Shown: positions 1 through 8,060 of the stretch, piece after piece
Numbering within the stretch: position 1 is the first letter of the stretch
How the letters are laid out: the number at the start of each line of letters is the position of its first letter
Assembly: GCA_949289575.1 (NCBI GenBank)
Contig: CASEOG010000003.1
Span: forward strand, 310,001 to 374,000
DNA length: 64,000 nucleotides
DNA from: an uncultured Spirochaetales bacterium
GTDB taxonomy: Bacteria > Spirochaetota > Spirochaetia > JAFGXN01
Reading direction: 5' to 3'
Made by a program: the position numbers and the translations under genes
Notes under the pieces: model-generated
What the model was told of the DNA's origin: nothing
Seen by the model: only the letters and a program-made list of their open reading frames with translations
The model's database searches: none

Positions 1-981
1 GATCGCGATATGGCAGGTTTCGAACGCTTTCTCGTCAATCAGCATATTGCCGGAAATAAAAGCGGCCGGATTGACGCCGATGCCCAATTCTCCCAAATTG
101 CGGGCATTTTTCCGGTACTCCGCTGCCGTTTCCGGCGGCAGCGTGCCTTCGGCGGCCATTCGCGCACTGTCGCTTTCTCCCGCTTCAATGGTCTGCCGCA
201 GGATTTCGGCCTCTTCACCGCCTTCGATTGCGGTCACAAAACCGCCGCGTACCGTGCAGCGAATCGGCGTATCGATTTTGACAGTCCCGTTGCGAACCGC
301 AATGCTGCCGTCAAACACCAAAATCCCCTCGCCGGTTCCCAACTCGGGTGAAATAAACGCCTCACCTGCCGGCAGATTGCCGCCTTCTCCGGGAACGGAA
401 AAGTCGCCGTCATCGGTAAACGCAATCCGGTTGCGCAATCCCATCGTCAGATCGGTGCCGGCCGCCGTCCGAATGCGGACACCCTCGGCCCGATCGAGAA
501 ACGATTTCAAAATCCGGCACCGTTCTTTCATTTCGGCATAGTCGACCGGAACCGTTTTCACGAACAAATCTTTCGTCACTCCGGGCGACCAGAACGAGCG
601 GGTTTTTTTCTGTTTCATCAGATAATGAAACGTGTTATCGATTTTTTTTCCTTCGAATTCGTACGGATGACGGATCGCTTCGAAATCTTTTCCCATTTTC
701 TCGCTGCTCACGGAAATCAGTACGTCCGGAGCCGTTTTAATCGCACCGAGCACCGACGGTTCGGTAAAATCGAGAGAAGTTTTCTCCGGCTGAACGGTCA
801 TCACCGGCCGCGCACCCACGGCCCCGCATTCGTTGTACAAGGCCTGCGAAATCGCCGCAACATCCGCATTCGGATTGGTAATGATGAGAACCGTCTCGTC
901 TTTTTTGATTTTCAGACTTTCGCGAACGGCCGTTCTTGCCGCCGTCAGCAACGCTTCGTCATGCACGTTAAACAGAGCCAT
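1..981 (-). CDS. M29-family aminopeptidase (C-terminus cut by window edge)
   Basis: The minus-strand frame is open from an ATG at 981, preceded by GGAGAG, to base 1, giving the first 327 residues. The sequence fits metal-dependent M29 (AmpS-like) aminopeptidases: an N-terminal alpha/beta region, then the motifs GTDLTMGL, NLPAGEAFISP, GTGEGILVFDGS and LGELGIGVNP, ending at CHIAI where the family has one of its His metal ligands. The final metal-binding residues lie outside the window. The gene starts 9 nt after the proS stop, so it probably shares an mRNA with proS and the glycosidase-like gene upstream. Expected role: cytoplasmic peptide turnover. The family call rests on remembered motifs and no search was possible. 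Confidence 0.8.
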   Translation of the reverse strand, partial: MALFNVHDEALLTAARTAVRESLKIKKDETVLIITNPNADVAAISQALYNECGAVGARPVMTVQPEKTSLDFTEPSVLGAIKTAPDVLISVSSEKMGKDFEAIRHPYEFEGKKIDNTFHYLMKQKKTRSFWSPGVTKDLFVKTVPVDYAEMKERCRILKSFLDRAEGVRIRTAAGTDLTMGLRNRIAFTDDGDFSVPGEGGNLPAGEAFISPELGTGEGILVFDGSIAVRNGTVKIDTPIRCTVRGGFVTAIEGGEEAEILRQTIEAGESDSARMAAEGTLPPETAAEYRKNARNLGELGIGVNPAAFISGNMLIDEKAFETCHIAI

Positions 982-990
982 GATTCTCTC

Positions 991-2427
991 CTAATAACTT
1001 TTCGCAAAAACGGCGACGTGCCCGGCCTCGCGTCCGCAGTGAAAACAGGTTCCGGCGACACGATTCTGTCTGTCGAAAGGAAGACAGCGGATAGTCGCCT
1101 TGGTATCGGCTTTGATCTCCGCTTCGCACTCGGGATCGCCGCACCACATCGCCTCGACAAAGCCGGGCGCTTTCTCCCCTTCGAAAAGGGGTAAAAACTC
1201 GTCATAAGAAGAAACGGAAGTCGTATTGTCTTCGCGGAATTTCAGTGCCCGGTCAAACAACGCTTTCTGGATATCGTCCAGCAGCTCTTTGATTTCGGAA
1301 ACAATCGCATTGCGGTCGACAACTTTCTTTTCCCCGTTGTCGCGGCGGACCAGAACCGCCTTTTTGTTTTCCATATCGCGGGGACCGACCTCCACCCGCA
1401 CGGGAACGCCGCGCATCTCCCATTCCGCAAAGCGCCACCCCGGCGACTGTTTGTCGTCGGCATCGACGGCGACACGGAACGCACCGCGCAATTCTTTCTC
1501 CAGATCGGCGCAGTAGTCGAGCACCGCCTCTTTGTTGCTGCTTTTGAAAATCGGAATCAGAACCACTTCCTGCGGAGCCACTTTCGGCGGCACAATCAGA
1601 CCTTTATCATCCGAATGAGTCATAATCAGCGCCCCGATCAGCCGTGTCGAAACGCCCCACGAGGTTGCCCAGACGTAGTCGAGTGTTTTTTCCCGTGTCT
1701 GGTATTTGACATCGAACGCTTTCGCAAAATTCTGCCCGAGAAAATGAGAGGTTCCGGCCTGCAGTGCTTTTTTATCCTGCAGCAGAGCTTCGATTGAATA
1801 GGTGTCGATAGCGCCGGCAAATTTCTCCGACTGCGATTTCGGTCCCGTCAGCAGCGGAATCGCCAGATAATCCTCGACAAATGTTTTGTAAACGTTGAGC
1901 ATTTTCAGCGTCTCTTCGACCGCTTCCGCTTCCGTTTCATGTGCCGTATGACCTTCCTGCCACAGAAATTCGGTTGTACGCAGAAACAGACGGGTCCGTT
2001 TTTCCCAGCGGATCACATTGGCCCACTGATTGATCAGCAACGGCAGATCCCGGTAAGACTGAATCCATTTTTTGTAAGTGCTCCAAATGATTGTCTCAGA
2101 GGTCGGCCGCAAAACGTACGGCTCTTCCAGCTCTTCGCCGCCGGCATGTGTGACAACGGCCAGTTCGGGAGAGAACCCTTCGACATGTTCGGCCTCTTTT
2201 CTTAAAAAGCTGTCGGGAATCAGCATCGGAAAATAGGCATTGGAGTGACCCGTTTCTTTAAACATCCGGTTCAGTTCCGTCTGAACCGCTTCCCAGAGTG
2301 CGTAACCGCGCGGACGAATGACCATACACCCTTTGACCGGCGCATAATCGGCCAGCTGGGCATTCAGGACAATATCGATATACCATTGGGAAAAGTTTTC
2401 TTCGCGGGGAGTAATTTTTTCGGACAT
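991..2427 (-). CDS. proS: Prolyl-tRNA synthetase, short archaeal/eukaryote-like type
   Basis: This enzyme charges tRNA-Pro. At 478 residues it is the short form that lacks the editing insertion of the E. coli-type enzyme. Class II motifs are clear: motif 2 around [22 protein letters not shown], the LRPTSE segment, and motif 3 near [16 protein letters not shown]. The C-terminal zinc-type domain keeps the Cys pairs in MWCGDPEC and GTCFHCG, and the protein ends in KSY, as in the archaeal type. The start chosen is the ATG at 2427: AAGAGG lies 6 nt before it, while the in-frame GTG at 2433 abuts the ribosome site. Neighbours are tightly packed: 9 nt to the gene before and 9 nt to the gene after. 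Confidence 0.96.
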   Translation of the reverse strand: MSEKITPREENFSQWYIDIVLNAQLADYAPVKGCMVIRPRGYALWEAVQTELNRMFKETGHSNAYFPMLIPDSFLRKEAEHVEGFSPELAVVTHAGGEELEEPYVLRPTSETIIWSTYKKWIQSYRDLPLLINQWANVIRWEKRTRLFLRTTEFLWQEGHTAHETEAEAVEETLKMLNVYKTFVEDYLAIPLLTGPKSQSEKFAGAIDTYSIEALLQDKKALQAGTSHFLGQNFAKAFDVKYQTREKTLDYVWATSWGVSTRLIGALIMTHSDDKGLIVPPKVAPQEVVLIPIFKSSNKEAVLDYCADLEKELRGAFRVAVDADDKQSPGWRFAEWEMRGVPVRVEVGPRDMENKKAVLVRRDNGEKKVVDRNAIVSEIKELLDDIQKALFDRALKFREDNTTSVSSYDEFLPLFEGEKAPGFVEAMWCGDPECEAEIKADTKATIRCLPFDRQNRVAGTCFHCGREAGHVAVFAKSY

Positions 2428-2436
2428 AAACACCTC

Positions 2437-3864
2437 TTACATTTTATCGATCAGCATCGAGCATTTTCCGGAAGGAATCGGTAATGTTTTTTTCTTTTTG
2501 CTGTTCAGAATATTGATGGTAAAATAATAGAGCTTATCGGATTCGAGACGGATTTCCCACGCCCCGACACGGCCGCTGCGGTTACTGAAAATGGTCACTT
2601 TGTTACGCTTCAGCAGCATATTTTCGATTCCGGTCTCTTCGAGAGAAGGCATGATCCATTCGACCGTCTTTTTGGGAAGAGAAATATAAAATCCGACCAC
2701 ATTTTCAATCATCAGAGCGATAGTGCTCAGACAGACATAAGGAAGGAAATTGCGTCTCGGAAACCCGTTTTCTCCCGGTGCCGCCGGTCCGGCTTCCGTC
2801 GGACTGTAGGCCTCGTACAAATCGGGCTTGGGAGCTTCCTCGTCATTCAAAACCTCGAGAATAAAATAGAGATGACGAATGGCAAATTCGCGGGCCATTT
2901 CGTAATATTTATACTTTTCGAGTCCTTTGATAATCATGAATACCAGTGAAGGATTGACATCTCCCATATCCCGAACCCCTTCGGGAGAAAACTGTTCTTC
3001 GCCGACAGCCAGAGAGGGGAACGGGTGATCTGTCGCAAACCCGTCTTCGGCGGAAAGAAGGGCGACCATTCTTTCGACCGTATCGACCCCCGGTATTTCC
3101 GCCAGTATGGCCCAATAACCGGCCAGAGATTTCACTTTCAGAAACGACTCGTCCTTTTTCAGATCGTAGTAAAAACCGTCGCTCTCGTCCCACATCTTCT
3201 CGTTGATCCGTGTTTTCAGCGAAAAATACTTTTTCTTGTATTTAAAGCTGATGTCGCGGTCGTTCAGTAAATCACCGATCGCCGAAAGATAGAGCGCATT
3301 CACGGCCTGCTGGCAGTTGAAATCGACGGGATAGAAAGCTTCCTTGCGCAAAGGACAGTTCTGTCCGCCCGCCAGCGGCGTGACCGCATAAAGGCCGTTT
3401 GCCATCCGGAATTTGCCTTCCAGCCAGTCGTAATACCGGCATAAATTCTCGATAATGTCTTTCAGTCTCTTCTTATTGCCGACCTTGTGATAAATATTGA
3501 GTTCGGCAAAAGAGAAAAGCGGAGGCAGTACCCCTTCCGGATTTTCTGCCGTCATCAGCGGCTTTCCGTCGGCAAGCGAATAGACCCCGCGAATTGCCCC
3601 GTCCTCTTCCTGCTTTCCGTAAAAATTGTCGAGACAAGAGCTCGAGTTATAACTGCCGTTGCTGTAGACCAGAAAGAAAGTCGAGAAAATCGCTTCCAGC
3701 TGATTAATAACACCGGACGGCTCGTAAACAAAGAATTCTTTTGCAAAACCGTTTGCGGACGAGCCTTTGACCATCGAGGCATCAATCCGATCCCAACTCT
3801 GTTCGTAAATATCGACAAAATCCTGATCGTAAAAACGGATTAAAGGTAAATCTTTTTTAAACAC
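2437..3864 (-). CDS. MGH1-like (six-hairpin) glycoside hydrolase homologue, probably catalytically altered
   Basis: A 475-residue protein of the GH63/GH37-related MGH1-like superfamily. Supporting motifs are SCLDNFYG, PPLFSFAE, QQAVNALYL, MWDESDGFYYD, YEAYSPTEAGP and LMIENVVGFY. There is no signal peptide, so it should be cytoplasmic. The start is GTG with GAGAGG five bases upstream. It is a paralogue of the broken gene at 17916-19007. Two family landmarks look lost here. The WIWDTCF block of the paralogue is replaced by LEAIFSTFFLVY. The segment that in relatives I recall carries the general acid Asp (G-M-D-N-x-P-R) reads GGQNCPLR. The Glu of YEAYSP is kept. Substrate is unknown, and it may be a binding protein or pseudo-enzyme. 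Confidence 0.75.
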   Translation of the reverse strand: MFKKDLPLIRFYDQDFVDIYEQSWDRIDASMVKGSSANGFAKEFFVYEPSGVINQLEAIFSTFFLVYSNGSYNSSSCLDNFYGKQEEDGAIRGVYSLADGKPLMTAENPEGVLPPLFSFAELNIYHKVGNKKRLKDIIENLCRYYDWLEGKFRMANGLYAVTPLAGGQNCPLRKEAFYPVDFNCQQAVNALYLSAIGDLLNDRDISFKYKKKYFSLKTRINEKMWDESDGFYYDLKKDESFLKVKSLAGYWAILAEIPGVDTVERMVALLSAEDGFATDHPFPSLAVGEEQFSPEGVRDMGDVNPSLVFMIIKGLEKYKYYEMAREFAIRHLYFILEVLNDEEAPKPDLYEAYSPTEAGPAAPGENGFPRRNFLPYVCLSTIALMIENVVGFYISLPKKTVEWIMPSLEETGIENMLLKRNKVTIFSNRSGRVGAWEIRLESDKLYYFTINILNSKKKKTLPIPSGKCSMLIDKM

Positions 3865-3929
3865 AAATTCCTCTCGCTAAACTTCAAATAATAACACATT
3901 TCGCCGTAAATGTAAACGAAACCGTATTT

Positions 3930-4319
3930 TTAAACCAATAATTTTTCGAGCCCGGCACGAACCTCGGGCGGAATCTCAACGGCTTTCTGCTCTTTAAAGT
4001 CAAAAAAGACCGTAACAACCGTCGATTTGGCACACAGACAGCCGTTCTGACAGAGTTCCTGGTAAATGTGCATCGAACTGCGGCCCAGTTTCGACAGCCC
4101 CGTTCTGATTTCGCACTCCGTTCCGAAGTAAATCTGTCGGAGAAAATCCACCTCACTTCTGACCATAATCTGATTCCATGTATCGAAGGAAAGCGACGGA
4201 TTGCAAATTTTAAAAATCGGATTACGGGCCTTCTCCAGCCAGTACTGTATGGCCAGATTATTCATATGCCTCAAGCCGTCCGTGTCGGCAATAGCAGGGT
4301 AAAATGTTTCGATTATCAT
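3930..4319 (-). CDS. Acyl-CoA thioesterase, 4HBT/YbgC hotdog family
   Basis: A 129-residue single-hotdog protein. The N-terminal block DTDGLRHMNNLAIQYWLEKAR matches the 4-hydroxybenzoyl-CoA thioesterase pattern (Asp, then H-x-N-N, then Y..(W/F)xE.AR), with the first Asp as the likely catalytic residue. It should hydrolyse acyl-CoA or acyl-ACP thioesters in the cytoplasm; the physiological substrate is unknown. There is no Shine-Dalgarno. A perfect TATAAT lies five bases before the ATG, so the mRNA may be leaderless. The gene is separated by 65 nt from the downstream glycosidase-like gene. Confidence 0.85.
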   Translation of the reverse strand: MIIETFYPAIADTDGLRHMNNLAIQYWLEKARNPIFKICNPSLSFDTWNQIMVRSEVDFLRQIYFGTECEIRTGLSKLGRSSMHIYQELCQNGCLCAKSTVVTVFFDFKEQKAVEIPPEVRAGLEKLLV

Positions 4320-4324
4320 AAAAT

Positions 4325-4330
4325 ATTATA
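4325..4330 (-). promoter_or_regulatory. -10 box of the thioesterase gene, leaderless arrangement
   Basis: On the minus strand TATAAT is followed by 5 nt and then the ATG at 4319. No ribosome site fits between them. A start of transcription 6-7 nt after the box would fall on the ATG itself. No good -35 is visible. Confidence 0.6.
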
Positions 4331-4396
4331 GCACAAAATTTCCGAAATTCGTTTTTTTTTTTGAATTTTTTTGATAAAAAGAATCGGGAGAGAAGA

Positions 4397-4792
4397 ATGG
4401 CCACCATTACAGTCGAAAATATTTTAACGGAAGCCGTTATCGGCGTCGAAGATTGGGAACGGACAAAACCGATTCCGCTGCTGGCGACGCTGACTGTTTC
4501 TTACGATTCTTCGGCGGCGGAATTGTCCGACGACGTTGCGGCGGCCGTCGATTATGCGACTCTGACACAGACGGCCATCGAACTGATTCGCGCTTCCTCT
4601 TTTCGTCTTCTCGAAACGCTGGCGGGCAGGACAGCCGATCTGATTCTGGACCGCTTTCCGCCGGTGACGGAAGCAGCCGTCAGTCTGTGCAAACCCGGAA
4701 TCATACCGGAGGCCGCCGCCGTCCGGGTCACCGTGGAAAGACGGAGAACCTCCGGCAACAGCGGACAGAACTCATCGGTCCGAAATCAGTAA
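4397..4792 (+). CDS. folB: Dihydroneopterin aldolase
   Basis: A 131-residue FolB that converts 7,8-dihydroneopterin to 6-hydroxymethyl-dihydropterin plus glycolaldehyde in folate synthesis. Family landmarks are present: IGVEDWER near the N-terminus, AVDYATLTQ (the catalytic-site Tyr), RLLETLAGRTADLIL with the substrate-binding Glu, and SLCKPG carrying the catalytic Lys. The ATG at 4397 has GGGAGAGAAG before it; the upstream in-frame ATG at 4361 lacks both a ribosome site and similarity. No other folate gene is in the window. The end overlaps the convergent symporter gene by 7 bp. Confidence 0.93.
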   Translation: MATITVENILTEAVIGVEDWERTKPIPLLATLTVSYDSSAAELSDDVAAAVDYATLTQTAIELIRASSFRLLETLAGRTADLILDRFPPVTEAAVSLCKPGIIPEAAAVRVTVERRRTSGNSGQNSSVRNQ

Positions 4793-6021
4793 AAATCTTT
4801 TGCACCGACAATACGTACCGAACCCGTCTGTCTGGCAATCAGATAAACAGACAAGCCGGAACAGACCGTGTCGATAAAGGCCGCCAGCCCGAACAAAATC
4901 GGCAGCAGCGGCACCAGCAGATTGTAGGCATCCGACTTCACGACTCCGTAAAGCCCGCACATGACAATTACCGAAAAGAAGGAACCGACAACGGGAATCG
5001 TTCCGGTATACAGGGAAAGCACAAGGGAGAGCAGAACGGCTATCATAACCGACGAAAACGAAATCGTCAGTCCCGACTGCGACTTCAGAATCATCAGAAA
5101 AGCGGAGACCGTCATCATGATCGTCCCGGGCCGGAAAATGGCCGCAAAAAATCCTGTCAGAAAGGAATTGGTCGTCATATCGACACCCGAATTTTTTTCG
5201 TTATGCTTAATCAGTACGGCATGTGACAAAAGAACGTCTCCCGAAAGAAACGCTGTCAGGGCCGGAGTCATCAGTCCGAACAGAAGTTTATAAGGATTCT
5301 TTTCTTTAAAAAACAAAAACAGCAGCGCCGGGCAAAACACGAAGAGAAACAAAACCGCTTCCAGTACAAGAAACAAAATAAAATAAACAATATCGGCATT
5401 CAGCGCCGGCCCCGCTTTCAGCGAATAGGAAAACCGGAGCGAGATAAAGAAAATCATAATCCAGAGAATATCAACGACGAAAGTATTTATATGCTGAAAA
5501 AGCTTCGAAAACGAATCAAACAAATTCGAAATCGATTTCGTCGCCAGCCGGTCGAACGAAAGATTGACGCCGATCAGAAAAGCAAGAACCACAACCGGAA
5601 ACAGAATTCCGTACGGATTGAAAAAAACCCGAATCATATCGGAAGGCACGAAAGAAAGGAGAAAATCGGAGAGACCGGGAACTCTGTAGACCTCGGCCTC
5701 GGGAATGATATGTGACAGCCTCTGCGGAGACAGAAGCAGCGTCAGAGCCGTTCCGAACAGAACCGCCAGCAGCGAGACACCCCCCGTAAAAGCCAGTCCC
5801 CTCAAAAAAATTTTTTTCAGCGTTTTTTGCCGGTACATTTCATATACTTCTATGACAAGAGAGAAAAAGACCAGCGGAATAAAAATATATTTCCCGAAAT
5901 TAACCGACAAATCAAAAAAGAAACGGGTCAGTCCGTGAAGGAATTCGACTTTTGCCGGCAAAACGGCACCGATACCGGCACCCAAAAACGCACCCAATAA
6001 AACTTTAATCCAATTTTTCAT
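4786..6021 (-). CDS. Dicarboxylate/amino acid:cation symporter (DAACS/SDF family), divergent
   Basis: A 411-residue polytopic inner-membrane protein resembling GltP/DctA-type sodium or proton symporters. The N-terminus has the family layout of three helices (GAFLGAGIGAVLP, then NFGKYIFIPLVFFSLVIEV, then the GGVSLLAVLFGTALTLLL helix). A later re-entrant-like region reads FLSGDVLLSHAVLIKHNEKNSGV, where typical members have a serine-rich SSSSATLP-like hairpin, so the substrate site is divergent. The start is the ATG at 6021, following GAGGTAAAG. The stop of the upstream gene lies two bases before it, so translation is probably coupled. The transported substrate cannot be told. Confidence 0.8.
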   Translation of the reverse strand: MKNWIKVLLGAFLGAGIGAVLPAKVEFLHGLTRFFFDLSVNFGKYIFIPLVFFSLVIEVYEMYRQKTLKKIFLRGLAFTGGVSLLAVLFGTALTLLLSPQRLSHIIPEAEVYRVPGLSDFLLSFVPSDMIRVFFNPYGILFPVVVLAFLIGVNLSFDRLATKSISNLFDSFSKLFQHINTFVVDILWIMIFFISLRFSYSLKAGPALNADIVYFILFLVLEAVLFLFVFCPALLFLFFKEKNPYKLLFGLMTPALTAFLSGDVLLSHAVLIKHNEKNSGVDMTTNSFLTGFFAAIFRPGTIMMTVSAFLMILKSQSGLTISFSSVMIAVLLSLVLSLYTGTIPVVGSFFSVIVMCGLYGVVKSDAYNLLVPLLPILFGLAAFIDTVCSGLSVYLIARQTGSVRIVGAKDFY

Positions 6022-6023
6022 CT

Positions 6024-6677
6024 TTACCTCAACCCGAACAAACCGCGGGATTTTTTGTCTTCGGAAACATATACGGACGGAAACGTTTTCCCTTCTTCCT
6101 TGAAATGCCCGGCTATAAAAGCGACCGCCTGATCCGTTTTTTCGTTTTTCAAACGGTAAAGCTCCGCCGGAACCTCTTCGACGGAAGGCTTCATACACAT
6201 CCAGTCGGCCATCCCGCAAAAACTGTTTTGCCACAGTGCATTCGCCATATTCTTCAATCCGTTTTCGAAATAATCGACAAAAGCCAGTGTTCCCGCTTTT
6301 CCCTGCCGGATCTGTTTAACTCCTTCGCTCAGAAAAAACATCATATTTTTTATTTTGCTGTCGATCAGATTCTCGAAGTAGAGTTTCCCCGAATCGGTCA
6401 CGGAAAAATTTTCCTTCACAGGCAATCCGAAAAGAAGAATCGTATCTATTTTTTCGTGTTCGTTAAGCACTTTTCTGAAGAAAGAAACAACGGAAAGCGG
6501 AGATCCCGGCGTACCGGGAAACGGTCGGATATTCCGGAAAGAAACGGAGTCGGGATTGTCTGTCGGAAGCGGCTCGGAGGAAATGCCCCACACCGTATCT
6601 CCGTTTTCGGAAAATTTCCTGGCCAGCTGCAGCGCAAACGGTTCGGAAATATCGGAAAATAAATAAACCTTACTCAT
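6024..6677 (-). CDS. Rossmann-like (SDR-type) protein of unknown function
   Basis: A 217-residue cytoplasmic protein. The N-terminus KVYLFSDISEPFALQLARKFSENGDTVWG has the strand-helix-strand look of a short-chain dehydrogenase, but the glycine-rich NAD(P) loop is replaced by SDISEPF. I see no clear Tyr-x3-Lys catalytic pair, so enzymatic activity is doubtful. It directly precedes the symporter gene, with its stop two bases before the symporter ATG, so the two are probably expressed together. There is no Shine-Dalgarno; the AT-rich upstream run (TATATT, TATTAT) supplies possible -10 boxes just before the ATG. Confidence 0.6.
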   Translation of the reverse strand: MSKVYLFSDISEPFALQLARKFSENGDTVWGISSEPLPTDNPDSVSFRNIRPFPGTPGSPLSVVSFFRKVLNEHEKIDTILLFGLPVKENFSVTDSGKLYFENLIDSKIKNMMFFLSEGVKQIRQGKAGTLAFVDYFENGLKNMANALWQNSFCGMADWMCMKPSVEEVPAELYRLKNEKTDQAVAFIAGHFKEEGKTFPSVYVSEDKKSRGLFGLR

Positions 6678-6738
6678 TTTATAATAATATAATAATCAAC
6701 CGAATTAGTCTACAAAAAAATCCTTTGCTCTTTCTTTA

Positions 6739-6767
6739 TTGACAGAAAAAACAAGAACAGGTAAACT
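6739..6767 (+). promoter_or_regulatory. murA promoter, leaderless arrangement
   Basis: TTGACA (6739-6744), a 17-nt spacer, then TAAACT (6762-6767). The murA ATG begins 7 nt after the -10 box, at the expected transcription start. No ribosome site precedes the ATG. Confidence 0.65.
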
Positions 6768-6773
6768 GCGTTT

Positions 6774-8054
6774 ATGTATAAATACGTCATTGAAGGCAAC
6801 CGTCCCCTTTCGGGAAAGATTAAAGCGAGCGGAAACAAAAATGCGGCACTCCCCTGCATCTGTGCCACACTGCTGACCGGAGAAAAGGTCGTTCTACGAA
6901 ATATCCCCGAAATCGAAGATGTCCGTGTGATGACGGATGTTGTTCGGGAACTCGGTGTCACCGTCGAGAAAACAGGCGACGGCGTTTTTTCGTTCGAAGC
7001 CAAAAACATCCGGACAACCGTCGTTCCGAAAGAAGGTGCTCAAAAAATGCGGGCCTCCATTTTGCTGGCCGGACCGCTTCTGGCCCGTTGCCGCCGTGCC
7101 ATTCTCCCGCCTCCGGGCGGCGATGTCATCGGCCGCCGCCGGCTCGATACACATTTCCTGGCCTTCGAAGCTCTCGGCGCCTCTATACGCATCGACACGG
7201 AATTCGACATCAGTGCCGACCGGCTGACGGGAACCGATATGTTTTTGGATGAAGCCAGTGTGACCGCCACCGAAAATGCGATTATGGCGGCCGTCCTCGC
7301 CGAAGGAAAAACGACAATTTTTAACGCCGCATGCGAACCCCATGTCGGCGACCTTTGCCGGATGCTGTGCGCGATGGGTGCCCGCATCACCGGAATCGGT
7401 TCGAATCTTCTGCATATCGAAGGGGTCGAAGCGCTGCACGGCGCCGACTTTACCATCGGATCGGATTTTATGGAAGTCGGTTCGTTCATCGGACTGGCGG
7501 CCGTTACGCACAGTCGTCTCGAAATCGAAAATGCATGTCCCGAAAACATGATGATGACAAGACTGGCCTTTGCAAAACTGGGAATCCGATGGGAAACCAA
7601 CGGCAACAATATTATTGTTCCCGCCGAACAGAGACTGAAAGTCAGGGAAGATATCGGCGGAGCCATTCCGAAAATCGACGATGCACCCTGGCCCGGTTTT
7701 CCGGCCGATTTGACAAGTATCATGACAGTGGTTGCGTCTCAGGTGGAAGGAATGGTTCTGATTCACGAAAAACTGTTCGAATCCAGAATGTTTTTTGTCG
7801 ACAAGCTGATCAGCATGGGCGCCCGCATTGTTCTCTGCGATCCGCACCGTGCCGTCGTCAGCGGACCGTCCAAACTTCAGGGGGCCAAACTGAGCTCTCC
7901 CGATGTCCGGGCCGGAATGGCGATGATTATTGCCGCATTATGCGCGGAAGGAACCAGCCGGATTCAGAATGTTTATCAGATTGAACGGGGCTACGAAAAC
8001 ATTGTTGCCAAACTGTCATCCATCGGGGCGGCTATCGAAAGGGTTCCCGTTTAG
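6774..8054 (+). CDS. murA: UDP-N-acetylglucosamine 1-carboxyvinyltransferase (Asp-type, predicted fosfomycin-insensitive)
   Basis: A 426-residue enzyme that transfers enolpyruvate from PEP to UDP-GlcNAc, the first committed step of peptidoglycan synthesis. It keeps Lys22 in SGNKNAA and the catalytic-Asp region around DAPWPGFPADL. The loop that normally carries the fosfomycin-target cysteine (Cys115 in E. coli, in a PGGCAIGxRP-like context) reads PPPGGDVIGRRRL here, placing Asp117 at that position. The same Cys-to-Asp change is known in Mycobacterium, Chlamydia and Borrelia MurA and gives intrinsic resistance. The gene stands alone behind its own promoter, and the next gene is convergent. Confidence 0.96.
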   Translation: MYKYVIEGNRPLSGKIKASGNKNAALPCICATLLTGEKVVLRNIPEIEDVRVMTDVVRELGVTVEKTGDGVFSFEAKNIRTTVVPKEGAQKMRASILLAGPLLARCRRAILPPPGGDVIGRRRLDTHFLAFEALGASIRIDTEFDISADRLTGTDMFLDEASVTATENAIMAAVLAEGKTTIFNAACEPHVGDLCRMLCAMGARITGIGSNLLHIEGVEALHGADFTIGSDFMEVGSFIGLAAVTHSRLEIENACPENMMMTRLAFAKLGIRWETNGNNIIVPAEQRLKVREDIGGAIPKIDDAPWPGFPADLTSIMTVVASQVEGMVLIHEKLFESRMFFVDKLISMGARIVLCDPHRAVVSGPSKLQGAKLSSPDVRAGMAMIIAALCAEGTSRIQNVYQIERGYENIVAKLSSIGAAIERVPV

Positions 8055-8060
8055 CGGTCT

